From Armatimonadia bacterium (GTDB lineage: Bacteria > Armatimonadota > Zipacnadia > Zipacnadales > JABUFB01): a DNA stretch of 64,000 nt. The stretch is taken from the NCBI GenBank assembly GCA_039679385.1, contig JBDKVB010000091.1:38113-102112 (forward strand), written 5' to 3'. The position numbers were made by a program, and so were the translations under genes. Every line of letters starts with the position of its first letter. The stretch's first letter is position 1. Under the pieces are notes generated by a model, which ran no database searches, had not been told where the DNA came from, and saw only the letters and a list, made by a program, of their open reading frames with translations. Below, in pieces: positions 16,307 through 24,430 of this stretch.

Positions 16307-17539
16307 ATGGCGACCTTCGAGTACGTAGCCAGGGACAAGACCGGTAAAGAGGTCACGGGGACGCAGGATGCGCCGACGAAGGAGGCCCTGGTCCAGCAGT
16401 TGCGGGACAAGGGCCTGATGACCAGCAGTGTGGAGGAGAAGAAGACCCAGGCGCTGGTCAAGAAGAAGGCCGGTCGTCGAATCCGAGGCCGCAAAGTCAC
16501 CGCACGCCACCTCTCCATCTTCTGCCGCCAGTTCGCAACCATGATCAACGCTGGCGTGTCGCTGGTGCGCTGCCTCGACGTTCTCGAGCAGCAGACTGAT
16601 AGCGCCGCCCTCAAAGAGATCATCCGAGACATCGAGGTGGAGGTCGAAGGCGGCGCCACGATGTCGCGCGCGATGGCCAAGCACCCGCGCGTATTCACCA
16701 ACCTGGCCGTCGGTCTCGTTCGCGCAGGAGAGGTCGGCGGTGTCCTCGACGAAACCCTCGACCGCCTCGCAGGCTTTCTCGAGAAAGACATGGAACTGCG
16801 CCGGAAGGTCAAGTCCTCAATGACCTACCCGGTCCTGGTCATGGTCGCAGCCATCGGTATCGTGACCTTCCTGGTCACCTTCATCTTGCCTAAGTTCATG
16901 AAGATGTTCGTGGAACTGGGCATGACCGAAGACAAGTTCCCCCTGCCCACGCTCATCCTCATGAAGCTCAGCGGCTTCATGACCAGCAAGTGGTACATAA
17001 TGATCGCCATCATCGTGGGCTTGACCATCGCCTACAACCGTATCAAGGCGACCAAAACCGGGAAGCGCTATCTCGACATGCTGAAGTTGCGCTTCCCTGT
17101 ATTCGGCTCCCTGAACCACAAGATCGCGATCTCGCGCTTTGCCCGCACACTCTCGACACTGCTCTCTTCGGGTGTGCCGATCCTGTCCGCTATGGAGACA
17201 GTGGCCGGTACGGTTGACAACGACATCATCGCTGACGCTATCCTCCTGTCCCGTGCAGCCATCCGCGAAGGCGACACGATTGCTGACCCGTTGGCGCACT
17301 CCAAGATGTTCCCTCCCATGGTGGTGCAGATGATCACCATCGGTGAGGAGACCGGTCAGCTTGACCAGATGCTGGAGAAGGTTGCCGACTTCTACGAAAG
17401 CGAAGTGGACGCTTCCCTCGAATCTCTGACAAGCGCTCTGGAACCACTGCTTATCATGTTCCTGGGTGGCGTCGTCGGCTTCATCGTCGTCAGTATGTTC
17501 CTGCCGCTGATCGCCATCATCGGCGAGCTGTCCCAGTAG
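16307..17539 (+). CDS. pilC: Type IV pilus inner-membrane platform protein PilC
   Basis: A 410-aa inner-membrane protein that forms the assembly platform between the ATPases and the growing pilus. Two T2SSF domains are visible. The first spans about 75-195, with LSIFCRQFATMINAGVSL and AGEVGGVLDETLDRLAGF. The second spans about 275-400, with ISRFARTLSTLLSSGVPI and TIGEETGQLDQMLEKVADFY. Three membrane segments lie near 175, 225 and 385. The N-terminal region (FEYVARDKTGKEVTGT) is the usual cytoplasmic PilC start. GAAGGAG precedes the ATG. A 189-base gap after pilT holds no gene. Confidence 0.96.
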   Translation: MATFEYVARDKTGKEVTGTQDAPTKEALVQQLRDKGLMTSSVEEKKTQALVKKKAGRRIRGRKVTARHLSIFCRQFATMINAGVSLVRCLDVLEQQTDSAALKEIIRDIEVEVEGGATMSRAMAKHPRVFTNLAVGLVRAGEVGGVLDETLDRLAGFLEKDMELRRKVKSSMTYPVLVMVAAIGIVTFLVTFILPKFMKMFVELGMTEDKFPLPTLILMKLSGFMTSKWYIMIAIIVGLTIAYNRIKATKTGKRYLDMLKLRFPVFGSLNHKIAISRFARTLSTLLSSGVPILSAMETVAGTVDNDIIADAILLSRAAIREGDTIADPLAHSKMFPPMVVQMITIGEETGQLDQMLEKVADFYESEVDASLESLTSALEPLLIMFLGGVVGFIVVSMFLPLIAIIGELSQ

Positions 17540-17587
17540 GAGCAGGGCTCCGGCACACGTCCGGAATCAGGATTGACAGCTGGTCAC

Positions 17588-17625
17588 AGCGGTCGGGACT
17601 CCCGTTCCGACCGCTCTCCGTTTTG
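17588..17625 (+). terminator. Candidate terminator after pilC
   Basis: A perfect 9-bp stem (AGCGGTCGG/CCGACCGCT) with a 10-nt loop is followed by CTCCGTTTTG. The T-run begins 5 bases after the stem and is short, so termination may be partial. It lies 49 bases after the pilC stop, before pilD. Confidence 0.5.
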
Positions 17626-17827
17626 TGCAGAGGGCTTTGCTGAACACAGGTGACCTGGAGGGAAGGCCAGTCGTGGCTGAGGGTGGTGGCGGGCCCGGAA
17701 AGCCTCGAAGCGGCAGAAGGAATCCGAAGGGCACAAGAGGAAGAGACGGCCGCGGGCTGCATGGGGTCCGGCTTTTGTGGTGCTTGCCGGCCGGAGCCAC
17801 GGGCTCGGACTGAAACGGATCACAGCG

Positions 17828-18700
17828 ATGATATACGTCCCCGACAACCCGGCGGCCTGGGTCCTGATCTTCATCACTGGGTCGGTCATCGGCAGCTTTC
17901 TGAATGTGGTCATCTACCGGTGGCCGCGCTGTGAGTCCATCGTCACGCCGCCGTCTCACTGCGGCAGCTGTGGGGCAAGACTCACCGGAGTCGACATGGT
18001 GCCGGTGCTCAGCTATGTCCTGCTGGGCGGCCGATGCCGCCATTGCCATCACTCGTACAGCCCCCGCTATGCGGTGGTCGAGGCGCTCACCGGCCTCCTG
18101 TTGCTCGGATGCGTGGGCAACTTCGCGTTGTCATGGTATGCCCTGGGTGTGTTCGTGGTTGGCTGCTGCCTGCTTCTGGCCTTCTTCATCGATCTGGATC
18201 ATATGATCATCCCTGACGAACTGGTGGCGATCATCGCCGCGGTAGGGATCGGAATCAACCTGGTCGACCTGCTCCACGATGTGACCGGGGTGACTGGCGG
18301 CCAGGAAGCCACCCATGCCCTGCGTTTCGCCCAGGAAATCGGTGGGCAGCCGCATAGCTTGCTGCTCCCCAGTTCGATCGTAGGGCTATGTCTGGGCGCC
18401 GCGGCGTTCTGGTCCGTGTCGTGGGTGTTCGAGCGGGTCTTCGGCAAGCCGGTGCTGGGTTTCGGTGACGTGAAACTGGCCGCGGGCATGGGAGCCTTCT
18501 TTGGCCCGGGTTACCTGTTCGTGGCCTGGTGTCTGTTGTCTGTCGTGGTCGGGGCTGTCGTATCGGTGTTCCTGCTGGTGACCGGGATCCGCAAACGCGG
18601 TGACTACATCCCCTTCGGGCCGATGCTGGCCGCAGGTGGTGTGGTGCTGATGTTGTACCCCGCCCTTGGAGGCTGGATTCTCAGCCTCTACGGTGGGTGA
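17828..18700 (+). CDS. pilD: Prepilin peptidase / N-methyltransferase PilD
   Basis: A 290-aa polytopic aspartic protease that cleaves the leader of type IV prepilins and methylates the new N-terminus. The N-terminal methylase domain begins GSVIGSFLNVVIYRWPR and has two cysteine pairs (CGSC and CRHC). The peptidase has the catalytic aspartates in IDLDHMIIPDE and GFGDVKLAAGMG. About seven or eight membrane segments are apparent. A loop of about 40 residues containing GGQEATHALRFAQE separates the two catalytic motifs. ATG 17828 places the start just before the first membrane helix. Its substrates should be the four prepilins directly downstream. Confidence 0.95.
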   Translation: MIYVPDNPAAWVLIFITGSVIGSFLNVVIYRWPRCESIVTPPSHCGSCGARLTGVDMVPVLSYVLLGGRCRHCHHSYSPRYAVVEALTGLLLLGCVGNFALSWYALGVFVVGCCLLLAFFIDLDHMIIPDELVAIIAAVGIGINLVDLLHDVTGVTGGQEATHALRFAQEIGGQPHSLLLPSSIVGLCLGAAAFWSVSWVFERVFGKPVLGFGDVKLAAGMGAFFGPGYLFVAWCLLSVVVGAVVSVFLLVTGIRKRGDYIPFGPMLAAGGVVLMLYPALGGWILSLYGG

Positions 18701-18842
18701 GACGGATCGAGAGGCGCGCTTCGCAGGGGCTGGTAGGCCCCTGTGCCGGGCCTCGCCGGGGGGTAACAGATGGCCTACCCAGGTTTACTGCGCACAGGTA
18801 GTGGGTAGAGACAGTAGTGGCTTAGGTTGCGGCAAGAGCGTG

Positions 18843-18856
18843 GCAAACCTGTTTGC
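18843..18856. promoter_or_regulatory. Dyad-symmetric element upstream of the prepilin cluster
   Basis: GCAAAC-CT-GTTTGC is a perfect 6+6 inverted repeat about 50 bases before the first prepilin start. It lies inside a longer TGGC...TTGC element that resembles a sigma-54 -24/-12 site but has 11 rather than 10 bases between GG and GC. It could be an operator or part of a promoter; nothing more can be claimed. Confidence 0.3.
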
Positions 18857-18904
18857 TTCGCGCAAGCTGAAGCGACTTGGCCAACCCTAGAGAGGTGCAG
18901 CGGA

Positions 18905-19723
18905 ATGCACATGATCAACCGCATGGGACGGGGTTTCACACTTATCGAGTTGCTCGTAGTGATAGCTATCATCGCAGTCCTCGCCGGTATCCTGATGCCG
19001 GTCATCAGCAGCACTCAGGAAAAGGCGCGACAGGCGAAATGCTCCGCCAACCTCATGCAGTTGTCCACCGCTCTCGGCGCGTACAAAGCCGACTGGGGGC
19101 GCTATCCTTTCCGGCCCTTCTACGATGCGAACCTCAACGAGTATCAGGGCGGCGTCAGCGCGGTAGCCCCGGACTACATCAAGTCCTCGACAGTGCTGGA
19201 GTGCCCCAACGACGCTGGGAACATCCGCGGCAAGCAGATTCCGAAGCATTACTCGACCTACAATGGCCCAGTGCATTTCATGTTTGATTCGACGGCCACG
19301 GGCACGGACATGTGGCAGTTCGAGAAAGTCGCCGGCGGGATGGGTACCGCCAGCGATCTGTGCATGATCACCTATAACTACGGTGGTTTCGACAACAACG
19401 GCTGGGACGAGTCCTGGTGGGACGGAACCAAGTGGACGATGTCGACGCCCGACGGCGGGGCTGTTCCGACCTGGTTGGACCCGGCCAAGTGGCGGTTCTA
19501 CCCGCGCTTGTCCAACCGTCAGTGCCCGGACAACGCCGTGGCGCTGCACTGTCGTGCGCACCGCGCCTGGTATGGGCGCGACGAGACGAAGGCGGCCAAT
19601 GCCGAGCCGGCACGGTGGCGCGATATCGTGGTGCGCATCAACGGGCGCGTTGAAACCGTTGACTACTCGGGTTGGGCCCATCCGGAAGCGTCCGGTGCGT
19701 CGCAGTGGAAGATACAGAAGTAG
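18905..19723 (+). CDS. Type IV prepilin-like protein 1 (PulG/DUF1559-like)
   Basis: A 272-aa protein with a class III leader: a short basic peptide ending MGRG, then FTLIELLVVIAIIAVLAGIL. PilD should cut between Gly and Phe, leaving Phe1 and Glu5. The hydrophobic helix is followed by IISSTQEKARQAKCSANLMQL-type sequence, typical of the large prepilin families of Planctomycetota and Armatimonadota. The soluble domain is rich in Trp/Tyr/Asn (for example NNGWDESWWDGTKW) and has several cysteines, possibly in disulfides. ATG 18905 follows GAGAGGTG. Major or minor pilin role unknown; it is too big for a typical major pilin. Confidence 0.9.
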   Translation: MHMINRMGRGFTLIELLVVIAIIAVLAGILMPVISSTQEKARQAKCSANLMQLSTALGAYKADWGRYPFRPFYDANLNEYQGGVSAVAPDYIKSSTVLECPNDAGNIRGKQIPKHYSTYNGPVHFMFDSTATGTDMWQFEKVAGGMGTASDLCMITYNYGGFDNNGWDESWWDGTKWTMSTPDGGAVPTWLDPAKWRFYPRLSNRQCPDNAVALHCRAHRAWYGRDETKAANAEPARWRDIVVRINGRVETVDYSGWAHPEASGASQWKIQK

Positions 19724-19957
19724 TTCCGGTCGCCGGCTGAGCCGCTGGGGGCTGAGCACGGGGCGCAGAATCCCGTTGCCAGCCCCATGTCGTTGAAGGT
19801 GGCGCCGTTTCCGGGTCAGTGGCCAGAGTTTGCAGGTTTGGGCGAGAGGTGTCCAGGGAAGTCTCTGCCAGAGGCACCCTCGGGATCGCCGGCCAAACAC
19901 GAGGATCGGGCAGCGTACGAGAGCTCCGGCGGCCGTCCTGCATAGCGGAGGCGCAAG

Positions 19958-21631
19958 ATGGTAGTGAACACGAAGGGGTACAGCCACATCGGCGGGCGAC
20001 GTAGCGGTTTCACGCTCATCGAGCTGCTGGCGGCCATGGTTGTCCTGCTGATCGGCGTCTATTCGGTGGCGGCCCTCTTCCCACGGCTCTCCAAAAGCGT
20101 GTCCGACGAGGAGCGGCGAACCACCATCACCCGTGCGGTCGCTGAGTTGTCCTCGCGCTACCAGAGCGACGCCGCTGAGGCACCCGAGGCTACTGCGCCG
20201 GCAGACGCCGACATCAACGCCCTGGATCCCAACAGCTTGCCGCAGGACCCGGACAGCACGAGCCTCACCACGAACCCGGTGAACAGCCGGGACGACATCG
20301 TGCAGGTCTATGGTGAGGAGTTCAGGGTCCCGGCACCCTCCGTGGCCGGCGGCTTCCCCTGCTATGTGCCTAAGGGCGGTCTGATCGACCCGAACACCCT
20401 TCCTACCGTCATAGAGCTGCGTAGCCTTACCGAGGCAGCCGTGGATCCGGGACCGGGAGGCACAGTCGCTTCCGGCGAGTTCTACCTCAGGCCGGATGGG
20501 ATGCTCATCGCTAACTCCGGAACCGGCTACGTCTCGGTCGACTACGACTGGACCGCGAACAACCTGGTGCGCCATGCGGTCGACGAAATGGTCCCAGTTC
20601 AGGCCGGTGGCACTCTGGTTCAAGCTCAGCAGCCGGTCGGCCCGAGCGGTCGCGGTGGCGCCGTCGTGCTGGGCAATACGCAGGCCTACGCAGTCTATGG
20701 ATACACGGGCTCGGTTGGTGATCCCAACGGAACCACACTGCCGACAGGTAGCCTGAGCTTTGTCGTCGACTCCCGTGCCGGGCAGGCCATCTACTTCCCG
20801 CCCGATGCCGTGGGCAAGAGGCTGAAGATAAGCTATCGGCTGCGGCGCGAAGACATCCAGGGCGGGACCAACCAGCGGCTCGCTCTGATCATGCATGAAG
20901 ACAAGACGATCCCGGCGACGGCACCTTACGAATTGCCCCTTGGGATCGAGTTCCTGGACGATGCGAACGAGCTGTTCACCCAGACCTTTGATGGGACGCA
21001 GTTGACCAAGCCGGAATGGGTCATGATGGTCGACCTGACCGACGGCACCCCAATCGGATGGGAAGGCCAGACGAGCAATGCCTCCTTCGACTTCCTGCGG
21101 GGCATCAGCAACGTCGACTTCCGGAAGGGTCTGCTGACGATCGACTCGACAGCCCTGGCAAGCCGCCTTGGGCACCCGGTGCGCATCTACTACCGGACCC
21201 TTGAGCAGCACTCGATCCAGGTTCAGCGCGCGCCGGCGGAGTTCGTCGAAGTCACTGCCGGCTTCACTCCGAACGTACCTTTCTGGCAGCACCGCCAGTT
21301 CTGTCTGGGGACCCAGGTTACAGGCGGGCATACCTACGGGTATGTCTACGGCATGCCGGCGTACTGCGAGGACCAGGCGGTGCAGGTCGACTACATGATC
21401 CGCAAGCCCGGTTGGGGTACGCCGCGGCGGGTGTCCAACGAGGTGCACGTCGTGACCGACCTACGCAACATGGGCGCGGGCTACGGATTTGGGTTCGCCC
21501 TGAACGAGCCCGACATCGTCGGGATCACCAGGGTCCGCGGGGTGTCGGTGCGAGTGGTCGGATGGTGGCGGACCGAGGCAGGACGTCAGGGGCGCATGGA
21601 TCTGACCAACATGCTCTTCCCGGATGTCTGA
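19958..21631 (+). CDS. Large PilV-like prepilin 2
   Basis: A 557-aa prepilin, three times the usual size. The leader ends RRSG and is followed by FTLIELLAAMVVLLIGVYSV, with Glu5 present and the variable, alanine-rich helix seen in PilV-type minor pilins. After an Asp/Pro-rich linker (about 70-110), the exposed part appears to be repeats of a beta-module: a VDxxxG strand, then a strand ending in V-x-V-x-Y. Copies lie near 20473-20550, 20746-20847 and 21103-21200. Few cysteines. ATG 19958 follows a GGAGG site. Its position second in the row matches pilV in the Pseudomonas fimU-pilV-pilW-pilX-pilY1 order. Probably a tip-complex minor pilin. Confidence 0.85.
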   Translation: MVVNTKGYSHIGGRRSGFTLIELLAAMVVLLIGVYSVAALFPRLSKSVSDEERRTTITRAVAELSSRYQSDAAEAPEATAPADADINALDPNSLPQDPDSTSLTTNPVNSRDDIVQVYGEEFRVPAPSVAGGFPCYVPKGGLIDPNTLPTVIELRSLTEAAVDPGPGGTVASGEFYLRPDGMLIANSGTGYVSVDYDWTANNLVRHAVDEMVPVQAGGTLVQAQQPVGPSGRGGAVVLGNTQAYAVYGYTGSVGDPNGTTLPTGSLSFVVDSRAGQAIYFPPDAVGKRLKISYRLRREDIQGGTNQRLALIMHEDKTIPATAPYELPLGIEFLDDANELFTQTFDGTQLTKPEWVMMVDLTDGTPIGWEGQTSNASFDFLRGISNVDFRKGLLTIDSTALASRLGHPVRIYYRTLEQHSIQVQRAPAEFVEVTAGFTPNVPFWQHRQFCLGTQVTGGHTYGYVYGMPAYCEDQAVQVDYMIRKPGWGTPRRVSNEVHVVTDLRNMGAGYGFGFALNEPDIVGITRVRGVSVRVVGWWRTEAGRQGRMDLTNMLFPDV

Positions 21632-21698
21632 GCCTGAGAAGTCCACGATGTTAGTTGGCCGCCCGCGGTGCACAAGGCACAGCAACGGGGAGACAACC

Positions 21699-22430
21699 AT
21701 GAGGCGGAATATGTCTAGAGGGTTCACGCTGATTGAATTGATGGTGGTGATCGGCATCGCCGCACTGGTGAGTGCGATCACCCTCCCGGTTGCCTTCAGC
21801 CTTGCAAACGGCAACAAGGCGATGAACTGCACCACCCGGATGCAGCAGATCGGGATGGCGCTCAAGCAGTATGCGCTGGACAACGGCGCGCCGCCGCCGT
21901 ACTACCCGGATACAGCCAACAACGCGATGGTCGGGGTAGGTCTGCTGGCTCTGGTCGACGGCGGCTATCTGAAGAGCTCTGACAGCCTGCATTGCCCGGC
22001 GGACAGCAGGCATCCTAAGAACGATCCGTTGTACTCCCATAGCTACGATACGGCGGACACCCAGGCAGCCTTCGATACGGGTAACCCCTATGGCGACTGG
22101 AACCAGTACAAGTTCCTGTCCTGCCGTGGGGTACGCAGGAACTCTGGCGATCCTCAAGAGAAGCAGCAGCTCTCTTCCTTGCCGGAGGCGCCGAGCACGA
22201 GCACAGTTCCTGCCTTCCGGCGTGATTGGCACCCTGATGACCGGACCCTTGTTCTGTGGTGCGACTTCCACTACCTGTCCGTCAGCAAGGGCGGCAAGGG
22301 TGTCTACCAGGCACTGTTTTGGGATGGCTCGGTCTTTCGCATGACCGGCGAGCTGTTCCGGTCCGGCACTGCCGTGAAGACTGACGCGTGGCGCATAGAG
22401 CCCGCGGATGATCCGACGCAAGCGGGGTAG
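21699..22430 (+). CDS. Type IV prepilin-like protein 3 (H-X9-DG type)
   Basis: A 243-aa prepilin with leader MRRNMSRG followed by FTLIELMVVIGIAALVSAIT; Glu5 is present. The body has NKAMNCTTRMQQIGMALKQY, the short helix typical of this family, then a CPADSRHPKNDP segment. Near the C-terminus a histidine precedes FWDGSVFRMTGE, resembling the H-X9-DG signature of DUF1559-like prepilins. ATG 21699 follows GGGGAG. It lies 67 bases after prepilin 2 and 114 before the PilW-like gene. Its size is nearest to a normal pilin subunit in this row, so together with protein 1 it is a candidate major pilin. Confidence 0.9.
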   Translation: MRRNMSRGFTLIELMVVIGIAALVSAITLPVAFSLANGNKAMNCTTRMQQIGMALKQYALDNGAPPPYYPDTANNAMVGVGLLALVDGGYLKSSDSLHCPADSRHPKNDPLYSHSYDTADTQAAFDTGNPYGDWNQYKFLSCRGVRRNSGDPQEKQQLSSLPEAPSTSTVPAFRRDWHPDDRTLVLWCDFHYLSVSKGGKGVYQALFWDGSVFRMTGELFRSGTAVKTDAWRIEPADDPTQAG

Positions 22431-22544
22431 TGTTGGAGTTCGGTGACGGGGAAAACAAGAGCGCAAAGAGGTCCTGAACAGAACCCGAGCGCTCACCCCG
22501 AAGGACGGTAAGCGTGTCATGCGAGCACCAAAGAAGGTGGTAGT

Positions 22545-24302
22545 GTGGTGAGAGTTGCCGGGTCGCGTCGTCAGGGCTTCACCCTGACTGAGGTGCTGGT
22601 TGCCCTGGCCATCATGGTCATCCTGTTCGCGCTGCTGTTTGCGCCGATGATGGCTGGATTGGACTGGGTGTCGACCGGTCGCGCCAACGTGAACCTGCAG
22701 AACGCGGCGCGCTTTGCCATGGAGCAGATCCGGCGTGAACTCGGGGAGGCCGTGTACGTTTACCCGACCGAGAGTGTGCTGGCATCCGGCGCCGTACCGA
22801 ACTACTCACAGGTGTGCTTCGCGATTCCTCGGCGTGACAACTTTGGCCGTGTCGAGTACCCGGTGCGTGCCTCCATCCGCACGACGGGTGCCGGCGGCCA
22901 CTACCAGGAAATCGCCCGCTACCACGTTCACCTGGCCGATCCCACGCAGCCCTATGGCGAGGACAATCCCTTCGTCCTCTACCGACAGGAACTGCTCTGG
23001 GATGACACGCAGCCGGAGGGAAGGCGCGCCGGACTGTTCGACAGCAGCAACGTCTGGTGCTATACGGATGCCGCTCTGGCGAACTCCCAGAGCCTGGCGG
23101 AGAACGCGATGACGCCGAAACACGGCGCCACCTTCCTCCCGACCACGAGCGTATGCGCCAATGCCTCCTGCGGTCAGCAGACGCCGGGCTATGCAACCGC
23201 CTGCCCGAGCTGCGGCGGCACGGAGATGTACTACCTGTTCAATGGTCTGCAGTTCGTGCCTCACCGCGTTGCCGGTGAGGAGCTGAAGACCGACAACGGT
23301 GTCGTGTACAAGTCTACTTACCCGGCGTGGGACGGCATCCTTACAGGCACCTTCATGTTGCCGCCCACCTCGATCTCTCGGTCCGAGCTGAGCCCACGTA
23401 TCTCGCTGTATGCCTGGAACCCGATCACGCAGCGGTACGATCAGTCGCGGACGGACATGGACAGCTGGACGGCGGCAATCCGCAGCGTCGATCTGCAGTT
23501 GCGCCCTGACAGCGGACAGGTACAAGCCGGGCAGTGGGTAACACGCACCCTCACCCTGACGCAGAACGGCAACGGGTGGTACGTGCCGACGGCAGTTGCC
23601 GACATGAACCCGATCTGGCCTTCCTACGACACAGCCAGCATGGGAACACCGCCGGCGCCGCCGACGCCACCACCGAGTTCGCCTCCGGCGGACAGCGCCT
23701 CGGCTCCGATCGCCTTCCGCCTTGACCCGAGCTGCAACGGGACCCTGGCGCCGGCCATCATCGAGTCGGGCTCCGTGAAGGTCCGTGTGATCGCTACCAG
23801 TGGTGGCATCACCCGCGAGATCGACCTCAAGCCCAGCAGCAACTACGACCAGGCTTCACTGCGCGGCGACGAGTTCTGCCCGGTGCTGTCGCGAGCTCTG
23901 CAGGACACCAATGGCAACGGCACCTTCGACGCGGGTGAGGGAATGGGTCTCACGGCTGAGGTACGCTTCTCACGGTTTGACCCGCCCCGGCCCAACAGCC
24001 AGGCACTGTTCAGCGGAGGCCTGCCGGCGGGAAGCACCTTGCGGGTCGAGATCTCCTACTACTACCGGCGCAACTACGCCTATGACAGCAGCCGGGATAC
24101 GGCCGGCAAAGAGCCCTTCGTCAATGACGTGATCCGTGTGGACTACTCCTCCCGGACCGTGCAGAACGTGGCGCTCACTCTGCAGGGCTACACGGACCTT
24201 GAGCAGAGCGGGCCAACCGTATTCATACTGCCGCCCGATCAGCACCCCAACGAGGTCGCTCTGCGCGAACAGGTGATCGTGCGGAACCTCGGCGGCCGCT
24301 AA
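22545..24302 (+). CDS. Large PilW-like prepilin 4 with cysteine knuckles and Ca-loop
   Basis: A 585-aa prepilin. The leader ends SRRQG, then FTLTEVLVALAIMVILFALL, with Glu5 retained as in PilW/PulJ-type minor pilins. ANVNLQNAARFAMEQIRREL is the usual PilW helix continuation. Unusual insertions follow. CANASC and CPSCGG (23154-23219) look like zinc-ribbon knuckles. A Pro/Ser linker (PPAPPTPPPSSPP) lies near residue 370, and DTNGNGTFD (23904-23930) resembles an EF-hand-like calcium loop. Start GTG 22545 or GTG 22548 follows GAAGGTGG. By position it corresponds to pilW. Both motifs recur in the giant proteins downstream, suggesting they share a surface complex. Confidence 0.85.
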   Translation: MVRVAGSRRQGFTLTEVLVALAIMVILFALLFAPMMAGLDWVSTGRANVNLQNAARFAMEQIRRELGEAVYVYPTESVLASGAVPNYSQVCFAIPRRDNFGRVEYPVRASIRTTGAGGHYQEIARYHVHLADPTQPYGEDNPFVLYRQELLWDDTQPEGRRAGLFDSSNVWCYTDAALANSQSLAENAMTPKHGATFLPTTSVCANASCGQQTPGYATACPSCGGTEMYYLFNGLQFVPHRVAGEELKTDNGVVYKSTYPAWDGILTGTFMLPPTSISRSELSPRISLYAWNPITQRYDQSRTDMDSWTAAIRSVDLQLRPDSGQVQAGQWVTRTLTLTQNGNGWYVPTAVADMNPIWPSYDTASMGTPPAPPTPPPSSPPADSASAPIAFRLDPSCNGTLAPAIIESGSVKVRVIATSGGITREIDLKPSSNYDQASLRGDEFCPVLSRALQDTNGNGTFDAGEGMGLTAEVRFSRFDPPRPNSQALFSGGLPAGSTLRVEISYYYRRNYAYDSSRDTAGKEPFVNDVIRVDYSSRTVQNVALTLQGYTDLEQSGPTVFILPPDQHPNEVALREQVIVRNLGGR

Positions 24303-24430
24303 GCCGCTCTCAGTGAGCCAGGTGGGGTAGAGGTAGGGCAGTCGCAAGCAAGAGGGCACTTCGACCCAGACAGACATGAAAGCTCCAGAGTCGCCAGTAG
24401 GGGCGGTGCCCCCGGCGGAGGCGAGAGTTA

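Noticed and set aside
12679..17640. Shared word GAGGGCTTTGC at 12680-12690 and 17630-17640 as a regulatory repeat
   Set aside because: An 11-base match is expected by chance many times in 64 kb, and the flanks do not align.
18795..18905. c-di-GMP (GEMM) riboswitch upstream of the prepilins
   Set aside because: A GGCAAACC string occurs, but the GAAA tetraloop/receptor and the later conserved strands are not present.
18887..21448. Antisense open frame of about 850 codons across the prepilin genes
   Set aside because: Spans two clear prepilin genes and their gap, no start signal, and Arg/His/Pro-rich shadow composition.
18905..24302. Type II secretion pseudopilins rather than type IV pilins
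   Set aside because: PilT, PilM, PilN, PilO and PilQ are present, with a PilX/PilY1-like gene order; no GspC, GspD, GspL or GspM set is seen.
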